From: Beta vulgaris subsp. vulgaris
Lineage: Eukaryota; Streptophyta; Magnoliopsida; Caryophyllales; Amaranthaceae
Reading direction: 5' to 3'
NCBI RefSeq assembly: GCF_026745355.1
Contig: NC_079205.1
Location: 1,619,283-1,683,282, forward strand
Length of the DNA: 64,000 nt
Shown here: positions 1-10,896 of the stretch, one piece after another
Layout: each line of letters opens with the position of its first letter
How positions within the stretch are numbered: the stretch's first letter is position 1
The notes under the pieces: model-generated
What the model saw: only the letters and a program-made list of their open reading frames with translations
The model's database searches: none
Told to the model about the DNA's origin: nothing
Translations under genes and position numbers: made by a program

Positions 1-1507
1 GGAAAATGGCCATGGATGATGAATTTGATGCTCTTATTAAAAATAAGACGTGGGAGTTAGTGCCCCGTCCACGTCATGTGAATGTTATCCGGTCTATGTG
101 GATTTTTACTCATAAAGTCAAGTCTAACGGTGATTTTGAGCGGCATAAAGCCCGTCTTGTAGGTGATGGGAAGACTCAACAGGTTGGCCTTGATTGTGGA
201 GAGACATTTAGTCCGGTTGTCAAACCCGCTACTATTCGGACCGTGCTTAGTCTTTCTCTGTCGAAAGCATGGCCTATTCATCAGTTAGATGTCAAGAATG
301 CTTTCTTACATGGTGATTTGCAGGAAACTGTTTATATGCATCAACCAGTTGGTTACCGAGATCGGGTTCATCCGGATTATGTGTGTCTCTTGCGTAAGTC
401 CCTCTATGGCCTTAAGCAGGCACCCCGCGCATGGTATAAGCGGTTTGCTGATTATGTGTTGTCTCTTGGCTTTACTAACAGCAGGATGGATAATTCCTTG
501 TTTATCTATCGCAAAGGATCTGATATGGCTTACCTTTTATTGTATGTTGACGATATTATTTTGACTGCTTCTTCTAATGCCCTCCGATGCTCCATTATGT
601 CTCTGCTTAGCTCTGAGTTTGCTATGAAGGATCTGGGTCCCCTGAATTATTTTTTGGGTATTGCTGTGACTCGACATAAAGGTGGTTTGTTTCTTTCACA
701 ACGTAAATATGCCGAAGAAATAATTGATCGTGCAGGGATGTCCACTTGCAAACCGTCTCCGACTCCGGTTGACACAAAGCCAAAGGTGGGTGCTACCACA
801 GGTGCTCCTTTTGATGATCCTTCTCTATATAGGCGCCTTGCAGGGGCTCTTCAATATCTTACCTTCACCAGGCCCGATATTTCTTATGCCGTTCAGCAGA
901 TTTGTCTTCATATGCATGACCCACGAGTTGATCATATGTCTGCTCTCAAACGGATTATTCGGTATATACAGGGTACTCTTGATTTTGGCTTACATCTATA
1001 CCCCTCTTCTATTACTTCTCTGGTTGCATATACTGATGCAGATTGGGGTGGGTGCCCTGATACGCGACGTTCCACGTCTGGCTATTGTGTCTTCTTGGGT
1101 GATAATCTGATATCTTGGTCCTCTAAACGCCAACCCACTCTCTCTAAATCCAGTGCTGAGGCCGAATATAGAGGGGTGGCGAATGTTGTCTCCGTAGCTG
1201 GATTCGGAATCTTCTCTTGGAATTACATTGTCCGGTTCAAAAGGCTACTCTTGTTTATTGTGACAATGTTAGTGCTATTTATCTGTCAGGCAATCCAGTT
1301 CAACATCAACGTACAAAACACATTGAGATGGATATTCATTTTGTACGGGAAAAGGTTGCACGTGGGGAAGTTCGAGTTCTACATGTGCCTTCGCGATATC
1401 AGATAGCGGACATCTTTACTAAAGGCCTTCCGCGCATCTTGTTTGAGGAATTTCGGGACAGTCTTAGCATCCGATGTCCTCCCGCTTCGACTGTGGGGGT
1501 GTGTTAA
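1..1507 (+). pseudogene. Ty1/copia pol, reverse transcriptase and RNase H (Ale-like), broken
   Basis: This is the 3' half of a copia polyprotein; the 5' part lies outside the window. Seen in order are the RT start (KNKTWELVPRP), the QLDVKNAFLHG block, the KSLYGLKQAPRAW block, the catalytic YVDD motif (LLLYVDDIILT, about 540-570), and RNase H (AYTDADWGG, then SKSSAEAEYRGVAN). One base appears to be missing near 1199, because the RNase H tail (LLLELHCPVQKATLVYCDN...ADIFTKGLP) continues in another frame to a stop at 1507. The first frame runs on to a spurious stop at 1406. Residue order and the very short LTR resemble the Ale/Retrofit lineage. The frameshift means the copy is not autonomous. Confidence 0.93.
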
Positions 1508-1676
1508 ATATATTGTATATACTTAGTCAAAGGAGATATTGTACTCCTATTTTATAGCTATTGTTTACGTAAATAGCATGGCAGTTTCCTAGTTTGTAGC
1601 CTAGGATTGTGCATAGACTTTGTATATATTCTGTAGAATGCAATATGAATGGTAAGCAGAATCTTCCAATCTTACA
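1502..1676 (+). repeat. 3' LTR of the copia element
   Basis: A G-rich polypurine tract (ctgtgggggtg) directly precedes TGTTAAATATATTG, and the segment closes with ...TTACA, giving a TG...CA LTR of about 175 bp. Short LTRs are usual for Ale-type copia elements. The paired 5' LTR is outside the window, so the end is set by the TG/CA rule only. Confidence 0.6.
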
Positions 1677-1678
1677 GT

Positions 1679-3080
1679 TATGTCATCAATTTTATTTTTC
1701 TTTTTTACAAAAATAGAATCATACATAGACTTAAATACATAGCTTTGGATAAGCGAAAATTAGAGTTTCGTGTTGAATGAATAGCTTAAATTATTATATT
1801 ATGTAATTTGTGTATAACTTTTGCTACGTAATTCGGAATATAATATTTTTTGTAACATTGGATAGTGCTCGAAATATGCTTTGAAATAAGATTCATATAA
1901 GATTCAAACACAATATAATTCTATAACTTGTGAATAGAGCTCGCCACGTAGGATTGTCATGTCATCAATTTTTATTTTTATTTTTTTTAACAAAAATAGA
2001 ATTCTACATATATTTAAATGCATATAAGGAGCTTTGGATAAACGAAATAGAGTTTCGTGTTGAATGAACAACTTAAATTATTATATTACATATTTTTTGT
2101 AAAACTTTTGCTACGTAACTCGGAATATTAAATTTCTGTACCATTGGATAGTGCGCGAAACATGCTTCAAAATAAGATCTATATAAAACATAGTTCTACA
2201 ACTTACGAATAGAGAGTACCATGTAGGATTGTCATGTCATTAATTTTTATTTTAAATATAATAAAATATAGAGTTCTACACATATAGGGAGAAATTTACG
2301 TTTAATCTTGAATAAACAACCTAAATTATTATATTTTGTAGATTGAATATAAAATTTGCTACCTAATTCAAAACATTATCATAACTACAATTGGAAAGTG
2401 CTTGAAATATGCTTTAAAATGAGAACCATCTACAATATAGTTTTACAACTCATGAAAAATTATTTAATTAGATGAATGGTAAGATATTTTTTAGTGTTTC
2501 TTTTTGATAAATATAATAATAATTGAGCTATAAGTATAGTATACAACATGTGATTATAGCATTTTATAATAGATTCAATTTACAGAATTAGACATATTAT
2601 CTTCCAAAACCTCAACCTTAATTGCTTCACTAAACCAAAACAATTCGGTATTGCAACAAAATTTATTAAGTAAAATTTATTATTGTTATAAGAAAAACTA
2701 AAATCTATAGTGATAAAGTTACATATGTATTAGAGTTTTGGATGATGAAAAATTACAGTTTGATTTTAAAAAATATTAGAATATTATATAGAGCTCCATC
2801 TTAGCATGTTATGTTATTGTTTATAATTATTAATTTTTTTTTAAAAAAATAGTGTTTGTTATAGATATAAATACATATAAGGTGTTTTGGATAAGTGAAT
2901 ATTACATTCTGATATTAGATAAATAACCTAAATTTTTATACTATGTAAATTGAATATAACTTTTGTTACAAGTTCGCAATATTATAATTTTTTTTTACCA
3001 TTGGAGGGTGCTCGAAATATGCTTCGAAATAAGTTTCATATACAATATAATAGTTTTACAACTTATGAAAATTTATTTAT
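1679..3080 (+). repeat. Diverged ~280-bp repeat array, block 1
   Basis: Successive units begin near 1679, 1957 and 2229 (spacing about 275 bp) and a further unit begins near 2810. Each carries the same ordered landmarks: a GTCATGTCATYAATTTT start, tacataNATTTAAATACAT, a TTGCTACGTAATTCGGAAT-like box, CATTGGATAGTGCTCGAAA, ATATGCTTCGAAATAAGATC and CAATATAGTTCTACAACTT. A ~330-bp unrelated spacer sits between the third and fourth units (about 2460-2800) and recurs at 6080-6400. No coding sequence is present. The layout looks like an old satellite or complex tandem repeat. Confidence 0.75.
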
Positions 3081-3399
3081 TTGGATGAAAAATAACGTAT
3101 TATTTATTTATTTTTAATTACATGTAAAAATAACTAAAAAATAGCGTATTATATGTGATAATATTAATTATATATTTGAAAATCATGCTTTTAAAAATTG
3201 AGTTATATAAAGATAAAACGGTTATTTCACCAAATACCCCCGACAAATCAAGAAATTCACCATATACCCTCAATGTTTCAGAAATGCACCGTATACCCTT
3301 GAGTTTTCGAAAACGTGAACCATATACCCTTTTCCTAACTTCCGTTAACTCACCGTTAGCTCACCGTTAGCTTTATTTACCATTTTGCCATTATTAACC

Positions 3400-3512
3400 A
3401 TAAACCCTAATTCTAATCTAACCCTAACTCTAATTCTAACTTTAAACATAAACCATAACCCTAATCCTAACCCTAACCCTAACCCTAACCCACCCCTAAC
3501 CCTAACACCATG
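3400..3512 (+). repeat. Telomere-like CCCTAA repeats, left arm of MULE
   Basis: A degenerate run grades from ACCCTAATTCTAATCTAAC into several perfect tandem CCCTAA hexamers at about 3460-3490 and again near 3495-3508. The unit is the six-base TTAGGG type, not the seven-base TTTAGGG common at most plant telomeres. It lies inside the transposon arm, so it is carried by the element and is not a chromosome end. Confidence 0.8.
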
Positions 3513-4039
3513 GCAGCCCCCACCCCCACCCCCTCCCCTTCCCTTCCACCTCAGCCCAGGCCTCCACCCCCTCCCCTCCCCTCCACTGCCGCTCTCCCAC
3601 CCCTCCCCTCCCCTCCTTGTCGCTCCCCCACACCCTCTCCCTCCCTCCCAGTCGCTCCCCCCACCCCCTCCCCTCCCCTCCCATCCATCGCTGCTCCCCA
3701 GCCATCCCCGTGCTAGCCCAGACCACCACTCCACCAATCCTCTGTTTCGCAATCTTTCTCTCTCTCCTTTGTTTTCCCAGCTTGTCCACCGCACCACCAC
3801 TCCCTCCCCAATTAAACCACAATCTCCACCAATTAAACCACCATTTGCCATGTTCGCGGGTTAATGTGTAAAACCGAGCCTAGAAATTGACTGGTTGGGA
3901 CTGGAAAATCGAGTGGTTGGGGCTGGAAAATCGACTGGTTTGGCGTTCAAGGGGGAGGGGTAGGGTGGGGAATTCGAAAGGTCTGTGCTGGAAAATCGAC
4001 GGGGAAGGGGTAAGAGGTGGTCGGCGGTGAACGGACGCA

Positions 4040-4262
4040 TAGAGGGTGGGGAGGCCGGCACGGGCAGCATCAGTGGGGTGGGAGACGCTGGCACGCACAA
4101 TGGCGGTGGGGGTAGGGGAGGTCGGCACGTGTAGCGGCGGTCGGGGTGGGGGAGGTCGGCACGCACATCGGCGGTGGGGAGGGGGAGGGGTGGGGGTGGT
4201 GGTAGTGGCTGGGGTGGGTGGAGGGGAGGGGGTGGGGGTGGGTGGGGGGGCTGCCAAGGGGT
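4040..4262 (+). repeat. G-rich minisatellite in MULE core
   Basis: Imperfect tandem units of roughly 35 bp share GGTCGGCACG, GGCGGT and GGGGGAGG blocks. Runs of four or more G are frequent, so quadruplex formation on this strand is plausible. The composition is very different from the AT-rich surroundings. Confidence 0.7.
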
Positions 4263-4263
4263 A

Positions 4264-4318
4264 AGGTTATAGGGTTAGAATTAGGGTTAGGGTTAGGTTA
4301 AATTAGGATTAGGGCTTA
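4264..4318 (-). repeat. Telomere-like TTAGGG repeats, right arm of MULE
   Basis: Repeated (A)TTAGGG units mirror the CCCTAA tract of the left arm and complete the inverted-repeat structure of the element. Confidence 0.75.
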
Positions 4319-4492
4319 ATGATGGTAAAATCGTAAATAAATCTAACGGTGGGTTAACGGCGTTTAAAAAAAGGGTATTTGGTGCTCAAAAATGAATTGT
4401 CAGGGGTATATGGTGAATTGTTGAAACATTGAGGGTATACTGTGAATTTCTTGATTTGTCAGGGGTATTTGGTGAAAAAACCGAAGATAAAA

Positions 4493-5200
4493 ATACATGT
4501 TTATATTTTTGAACCTATAATATATCATGGTAGTAGTATTACATAAAACAAATGAAAGTTTATCAACAACATTGCAAATGTATTATGCAATTCACTAATT
4601 ATTTTATTTATAAAATATTTATTGTATACACAATTATTCATGTTTGTCTTTTCACATATATCTATATGTCATATGCTTATTCTTTTCTCCATGAACTTGA
4701 TTCTACTAAAGTAATTGGAAAATCAAGTTTCGCGTTTCTAGACTATTTGAGGTCACATATCATACAAAAGGAGAAATTTTGATAAGCCTTGATATGGTCA
4801 TGATGGATGAAGAAGTATATTTTTCTCTTAAATAATATTTTCGATCATTAATAGATGTTAGTTTTATAATTAATTATATTTGTGATATCGTCATTGTGAT
4901 CTTTTTTACTTTTCCATCTTCTATTCTATATGCGTTAGTGGTTATGTGCCATCAAAAGTTGAAGTTGTGACTGACACTCATGTTTTTTGTAATTTTTCTG
5001 ACATGCATCTATTAAATAAGTACCATCTACTTTCTTCAAGTATCATTGGGGTGTTCTTCATGTTGAAATTGTGTTGACTATGTTAGTGATATCAATTATC
5101 GGGATACTATTTAACAATAGATTTAGCTATAATATTTAGTTTTATATTAAAAAAACATAAAATTTATATATTGCAATAAAAAAATCTAGAAATAAGAGTA
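4493..5200. other. AT-rich intergenic stretch
   Basis: No credible gene. A 76-codon open frame at 4552-4782 has no recognisable domain and no supporting context. The stretch separates the MULE from the second repeat block. Confidence 0.5.
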
Positions 5201-6400
5201 TAATGACAAATACTCGAAATATGCTTCGAAATAAGATCCATTTACAATATAGTTCGAAGATTTATGAAATGGAGAGCGCACGTCGGATTGTCATGACATG
5301 CATATTTATTTTTTAGCTTTTTAAAAATTAGAGTTGTACATAGATTTAAATACATATAATGAGTAGTAGATAAGGAAAAATTAGCGTTTGTTTTTGAATG
5401 AACAACCTAAATTTATATTAATAATGTAAATTGTACATATCTTTTGTTACGTAATTCGAAATAACATAACTTTTGTACCATTGGATTGTGCTTGAAATAT
5501 GCTTCGAAATAAGATCCATTTACAATATAGTTCTATAACTTATGAAATAATATAAAGAACGCCACATAAGATTGTCATGTCATTAATTTTTATTTTAAAT
5601 GTTTCTAAAAAGTAGAGTTCTACATATAGTTAAATACTCCCTCCGTCCCAAAATCTAGTTCCCATTTTATTTTGCATAGTCTCCAAGACGTACTTTTGAC
5701 CTACGATATCTTCTATTTCTTATTAGTAAAAAATATAAAAAGTTGATATTACGAATTTATACATTGAGACTAATCTAACAAGACCCCTCATGAATATGTT
5801 TTTTTTTTTGTATACATTAGCAAGAATAATTGGTCAAAGTTTTTAAAATTTGACTCCCAAAATAGAAATGGGAACTATATATTGGGACGGAGGGAGTACA
5901 TAAAAGGAGGTTTGGATTGGGAGAAATTAGTGTTACGCTTTGAACATATAACCTAAACTATTATATTATGTAATAAAATATAACTTTAATTTGTTACCTA
6001 ATTCTAAACATTATAATTTTTTTATCATTGGAGAGTGTTTGTAATATACTTTTACAAGTCATGAAAATATATTTATTTTGATGAATTGTAAGACATCATT
6101 TAGTCTTTTTTTAGATAAATATAATAATTACTATAAGTATAGTAAACTATATATATGTGTGATTATAGCCTTGGATCATAGGTCTGATTTACAGAATCAA
6201 ATATATTATTTTTCAAAACCCCAGTCTTACTCAACGAACCAAAACAATTTAGTATTGCAACAAAATTTGTTAATGAAACTTTGTTGTTACAACAAAAACT
6301 AAAATCTATATATCGATAAAGTTACATATATATTAGAGTTTGGATGATGAAAAAGTAGAGTTTGATAATTAAAAACAACTTTAGAATATTATATAGATCT
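5200..6400 (+). repeat. Diverged ~280-bp repeat array, block 2 plus spacer
   Basis: Units start near 5280 and 5570 with GGATTGTCATG(A/T)CAT and contain the same landmarks as block 1 (CATTGGATTGTGCTTGAAA, ATGCTTCGAAATAAGATCC, CAATATAGTTC). From about 6080 to 6400 the spacer of block 1 (2460-2800) recurs, including AACAATTTAGTATTGCAACA and GATAAAGTTACATAT. The same composite order in both blocks points to duplication of a larger unit. Confidence 0.7.
5637..5896. mobile_element. Stowaway MITE
   Basis: A 260-bp element begins CTCCCTCCGTCCCAAAAT and ends ATTGGGACGGAGGGAG. These are matching terminal inverted repeats flanked by TA at 5635-5636 and 5897-5898. It sits inside a ~280-bp repeat unit: removing the element and one TA restores the unit's TTAAATACATA box. 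Tc1/mariner-type non-autonomous element. Confidence 0.93.
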
Positions 6401-6912
6401 TCAACTAATTGTTGCACTAGAAAAAAAAACGGAAGAAGTATATAAATACAATAGTGTTGAAAAATATCATTTTACAATAACATAAAATCAACAATGTAAA
6501 GAAAATTTGCAAAAAGTAAAATAATATATAATACCATTTTTGTAAATACAATATGATGACGATTGGCCCTAAGTTTTGAAAATCACATATAACAAGGTCA
6601 TATTAACGTGCGTGTTCGTTCTTCTTATAATATAAGTGTTGTTGAAGTGAAACATGTTTTTTAAAGACTTTAAGAGAACCAAGAGGAATTGGATTCTTGA
6701 AGATTATTGAATAAGTTGTTGAAGTAAAACTCCTTAGAAAATTAGGGTGTTCATAATAATATCTTTTGTAAGGAACCAAGCAGTAGCGCATAAAACAAAT
6801 GGTTTGTTCATAGAGTTGAGGACAGAGCGGTTATTTGTATGATTGTATCACTATCAAGGAACTCGTAGGAACCGTATTTTGACGTACACGATTATTGAAG
6901 GAATGACCATTT

Positions 6913-7562
6913 TTTTTAATCTATACTAGCATTTTTTTCATGTTATGCGTGCAAATCCTATTAATGTTTTTTGTTGTTCTCAATTAGCTATTCATCAGTG
7001 TTATAAAAATTTTGATTCGAAAATACATTTATAATTATTGTTAACTTTTAACTATATTTTTCTTAAATCAATGTTTCATTGGTTTTGTTAGTTATTCGTT
7101 CATCATTATTCAAATATATTATGAGAGAAAGAAATATACATTAGAAGAAAGTTTGTGCTCAAATAAAGTGGAAAAATTTATGTATCAGGTTCAATTGTCG
7201 AAAAGAGTTTGATTTATATAATAGAGATTACCGAAGAATAATCAACATTTAGGTTTTAGAATATTATGAGTATAATTATTAATATGAAATTTAAGTTTTA
7301 ATTTTTTTCTAATCGTGTCAATTAAGTTACATTATCGATTTAATTTTTGAATAATTTTTTTTCACACGTAGGTAATAAGAGGAAATCATTCTCCTTAATT
7401 TAATTAATATTTAACTGAAATTTCAAATTCAATTCCATTATTAACTTGTTCAATATATATAGCAAGTAGAAAGAAGAAAAGATTTATGTGACAATTTAAT
7501 TTCATTAAGGATATATTAGACTTTTTATGAGAGGACACCATCTTCCTCCCCCCTTCACGAAC
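6913..7562. mobile_element. Unclassified ~650-bp insertion in copy A
   Basis: Absent from copy B and bracketed here by an 8-bp direct repeat GACCATTT (6905-6912 and 7563-7570), which looks like a target-site duplication. Terminal inverted repeats are not evident. Near its left end, CTAG at 6926-6929 followed by a GC-rich ATGCGTGCA stretch resembles a minus-strand Helitron 3' end, so the insert may be composite. Confidence 0.45.
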
Positions 7563-7674
7563 GACCATTTAATAAGTAAAACCAATTTTTTGATACAATT
7601 AAGTTAAGCATGATATTGACTATCTAAAAGATTTTATTGAAATGTCAAAAAAAAAAAAAGACTTTATTGTATTA

Positions 7675-8223
7675 TCTTTATCATATAAGGGAACGAGAAG
7701 GATATGGTGTCTATTGTCCCCTTATTGAATTACTCAAAATTCCTAATAGATTTTTAAAAATTAAAATATACGTCTTCATATTCCAAAACACATCAAGTAA
7801 CTTAACAAAAATAATTAGAACTATCCTTAAGTTTTTTCTACAAACCAATTCAAAAAGTCTAAACTAATAGGAATTAATTTACCCTCACATATAGAAGATA
7901 TCTAACAAACATAAACTGATTAAAATATTTGTAATAAACTTGAATTAGCAATAAAAATGAAGAGATATAAAGTAATCAAATCGAAAATTAAATAAATAAA
8001 ATAAAATTCAAACTTAACAAATTAAAATACTTGATGTTCTTATGTCCATTTTAAAAATGATATATTGATTGTAAGTTTGTTCTTCATATTGAAAAACAAT
8101 TGTTACACTATTATAAAAAGTTTTTGACGCATGTATTGCACGCATATAAAGTTAGTTGTTTGAGAATACAAAAGTCTGACTTGAAAAAATATTGTCGAAT
8201 ACATCGCGTGCATAAAATACTGG
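7675..8223 (+). mobile_element. Non-autonomous Helitron, insertion confirmed by empty site
   Basis: Starts TCTTTATCATATAAGGGA and ends CTGG, between host A (7674) and T (8224). That matches Helitron behaviour: 5' TC, 3' CTRR, A/T target and no duplication. The paralogous segment at 24201-24220 reads straight through (TTATTGTGTTA then TAGATTCTTGG), giving the empty site. The 3' hairpin is degraded. The 5' end and the GGTGTC motif are shared with the Helitrons at 11869 and 53492. Confidence 0.8.
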
Positions 8224-8699
8224 TAGATTCTTGGTTGACGAGTGTTCATAAGTCTTATTAGCTATAGTTGTTGAAATTAGGAACCATAACTTGAAGCACT
8301 AATTCTAACATGTTCCCTTGCTTCAAATTCCACGACCATCACGTTTGACCTTGATGACTGAAACATAAATTCTCTAACATCCGATTATTTGACATACTTC
8401 TCGTTAATTTCACAAAATCTAGACAATTCAACATGTTATAAACTCCAGGTTAGATCCCAAAGAGAGATAATAGGAAGTAGCCATTGCATGCCATTTTCCA
8501 TTTTATGAGTAAAAAAATAAAGGGTAAACTAAACTACCATGGCAAGAGTGGTTTAGTGATGATTATGTGTGCATAATGGTGAAGAGAAGTGTTTCACAAG
8601 GTCATGTAGAGAAAAGTGCTCCAAAAAAGTGGTGTTGGTGATAATGTGCATCACCCTATTAATATTGATTTTAAAAGGTAATGTTGGTCAGAAGTGCAT

Positions 8700-10060
8700 C
8701 AACAAAATTTAGTGGTGAGAAGTGCATCACAAACTAAACAAGTTACGACTATGGAAAAATGGAAGTTCAGTCTTTGAATCAAAGGGGCATGTTGAGTGAC
8801 AATTCAAAGTAATCTTTATGTATAGGAAAAAGTGTTATTATTACTTATTTGATTAAGTCAAATTAATGTTGTGTGTCAAGTCTTTTACATGTAACTAGTA
8901 CTTTGTGGATATTAATTAGGTTGTTAAGATGTAAGTAGTGGGATAAGAGGTAAGCATGATCACTAAGGACCTGTTTGGTACTAGCGTTTTAGATAGCGGC
9001 TAGCTATATGATCCTACGTTGCCGAATTTTTTAGCTATATATGAAATATTAATTCTTTCTCCTATGGCAAGCTTGATCTTTATTCCGATATTCTGATTTT
9101 CTATTTATGAGTTTGACAATTGTGGCTCGTTATTTTGTTTCTTTCATGTCTCCCCTTATCTTCACCTCCCTATTATATCCTTCTTTTACTTACCCATTGT
9201 TTCAAAATTTAACAAGTGCTTTTAATCTTGATTCATGATAATCTATAGGGAAAGAACATCTTGATAATTTGATGGAAGAAAAATATGCATCAATTAAGGG
9301 GGGAACATGAAAAGGTGGGATGAAACACAAATACGTGAAAGAAAGAAAAGTATTGGTTCACTACTATGTGCATAGCACAATGCCAGGAGATGTATCAAAA
9401 AGAAAATGAGCTTCGAATTAACTTATTTCGCCTTTGATCTCTTATCGATTGACTTTAGTAATATTGCATGGTCTGACTCTCTTTTCTTAAAAATAAAAAA
9501 GTAAAAAAGTAAAAAAGAGAAAGAAAGAAAATAAGAATAAAAGAAAAGTAAGACACTTGTGCTAGATAAATATTAGAGTTCAATTCACAGATTAAAGAAA
9601 CATTATCAATGTTTTGAAGATCATCATTTTGGATTCTAGTATATCCAAAGATTAGTTATATTTGAAAGGGAATAGATTGTTCAGTAGTACAGTAACACAC
9701 ATCGCCACAGTGAAGAAAGTTTTATGATGTTTATATGCGGAAGTTGAAAATCTGAAAAAAAAAAGGGTTTAAGCACTTGTTGAGCAATTGTCATTTCAAA
9801 TCTTCAAGCTTGCATTAGCTATGATTGTCTTACATTTTTAGCTATCAACCATGATCCTTCATGATTATTTCTTGCTTCATAAATTCAGATTGTGAGTTGG
9901 AATTTTATTTTATTTTTTCTTAATGACTTCGGATTGTGAGTAAGATTATGACATAGCACCAGCATCCTTAGTATTTATTGCTTGAGCTACTTGCATTATT
10001 TTTGCTGACTATATCTCACTTTGACTCGCTAAACATGTTGATGCTCTCCTTTTTGATAAT
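8700..10060. other. Intergenic, partly copia 3' internal sequence
   Basis: No intact gene. A motif GGACCTGTTTGGTACTAGC near 8967 looks like one end of an hAT- or PIF-type MITE without a matching partner. A purine-rich AAAGTAAAAAAG simple repeat lies at 9490-9550. From about 9900 the text resembles the non-coding 3' internal region of the copia element described next. Confidence 0.4.
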
Positions 10061-10186
10061 GTCAAAAGGGGGAAGATGGGTATAATAATTAGACAATGAA
10101 TGAAATTTTGTGAATGTATGTGAATGATGTTATGTTACTTTCCCTAATGTGATTAATGATGCATATTTTGAGGGGGAAGTATTATT
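10060..10186 (+). mobile_element. Copia (SIRE-type) polypurine tract region
   Basis: CAAAAGGGGGAAGATGGG at about 10063-10080 and TTGAGGGGGAAG at 10169-10180 are polypurine tracts. The second lies directly before a TG-starting LTR, as expected at the 3' end of an LTR retrotransposon. Confidence 0.6.
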
Positions 10187-10896
10187 TGTTTGTCATCATA
10201 ATTGATTTTTAAAGAAAAAGATTTTGATAAATATTTTTGGATAAAAATTGATTTAAATCTGATTAATAGTTGGCATAAGATATTGGAGGAATCCTTATCT
10301 TATAAGAAAAGAAAAAAAATCAATTTTTATAAAAGATCAAATTTATTTTTGGAAAAGAAAATATTTTATCCCTTAATTTTAGGAATAAAAATTATATCTT
10401 GGAGAATAATTTTTATTCAGTTGATAAGTTATATAAGGTATAGAAATCAGAAGAACAACTCACATTTTCAAATTTGGTTTTTTTGATAAATTTTGAGAGC
10501 TGAAAACGGATCCCCATAGCATAGTGTACGACACAAAGTTCTAGTAAGTTAAGGTTTCTAAACAACGATACTAACGATATTCTATTTGCTTGAATAAGAA
10601 GCACGCTTTTGAGGAATCATTCTTTCTGTAATTATCACATTATAGAGAGTATCAATACTTAGGGTTAAGTGTTGGAGAGCACTACTAGAGTTAGTAGTGG
10701 GGGAATCATATTGTATCAAGAGTTTGGTATTTAAGATTCAAATAATAAAAGAGTAGTTTGTGTGGACGTAGATCTCATAGGTGAGATTAAACCACGTAAA
10801 ATTCATGTGTCTTATTATTTGATTTCATTATTTTCGTGTTTTGATACAATTTAGTTCGAGCAAAAACATCAATCGGAGAGTTTACGAGTGAATAAC
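10187..10896 (+). repeat. SIRE-like copia 3' LTR, interrupted
   Basis: Begins TGTTTGTCATCATAATTG after the polypurine tract. It contains the CATAGGTGAGATTAAACCAC / CATGTGTCTTATTATTTG stretch characteristic of SIRE-type LTR 3' portions. No CA end with a flank could be set because CACTA-type sequence starts at 10897. Confidence 0.55.

Larger units (their letters stand above)
3219..4483. mobile_element. Non-autonomous Mutator-like element with long inverted arms
   Basis: The element is bounded by a perfect 9-bp target-site duplication AAGATAAAA (3210-3218 and 4484-4492), the length typical of Mutator. Its ends are long inverted repeats: CGGTTATTTCACCAAATACC at the left matches the complement of GGTGAAAAAACCG at the right, and homology continues inward for more than 200 bp. 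Both arms end in degenerate CCCTAA/TTAGGG repeats. The centre is strongly strand-asymmetric, C-rich at 3500-3700 and G-rich at 4040-4260. No transposase is encoded. The open frames here are proline- or glycine-rich by-products of simple sequence. It interrupts the ~280-bp repeat array. Confidence 0.9.
6545..8700 (+). repeat. Segmental duplication, copy A
   Basis: Recognisable homology to 16070-24655. Matching blocks are 6550-6745 with 16080-16256, 6857-6910 with 24097-24152, 7563-7674 with about 24150-24215, and 8224-8700 with 24216-24655. Between blocks, this copy carries two insertions (about 6913-7562 and 7675-8223) that copy B lacks. No gene is preserved in either copy. Confidence 0.75.

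Noticed and set aside
3385..3864. Open frames up to 168 codons, proline- or glycine-rich
   Set aside because: They are translations of CCCTAA repeats and the C-rich MULE core, open on both strands at once; no domain or gene structure.
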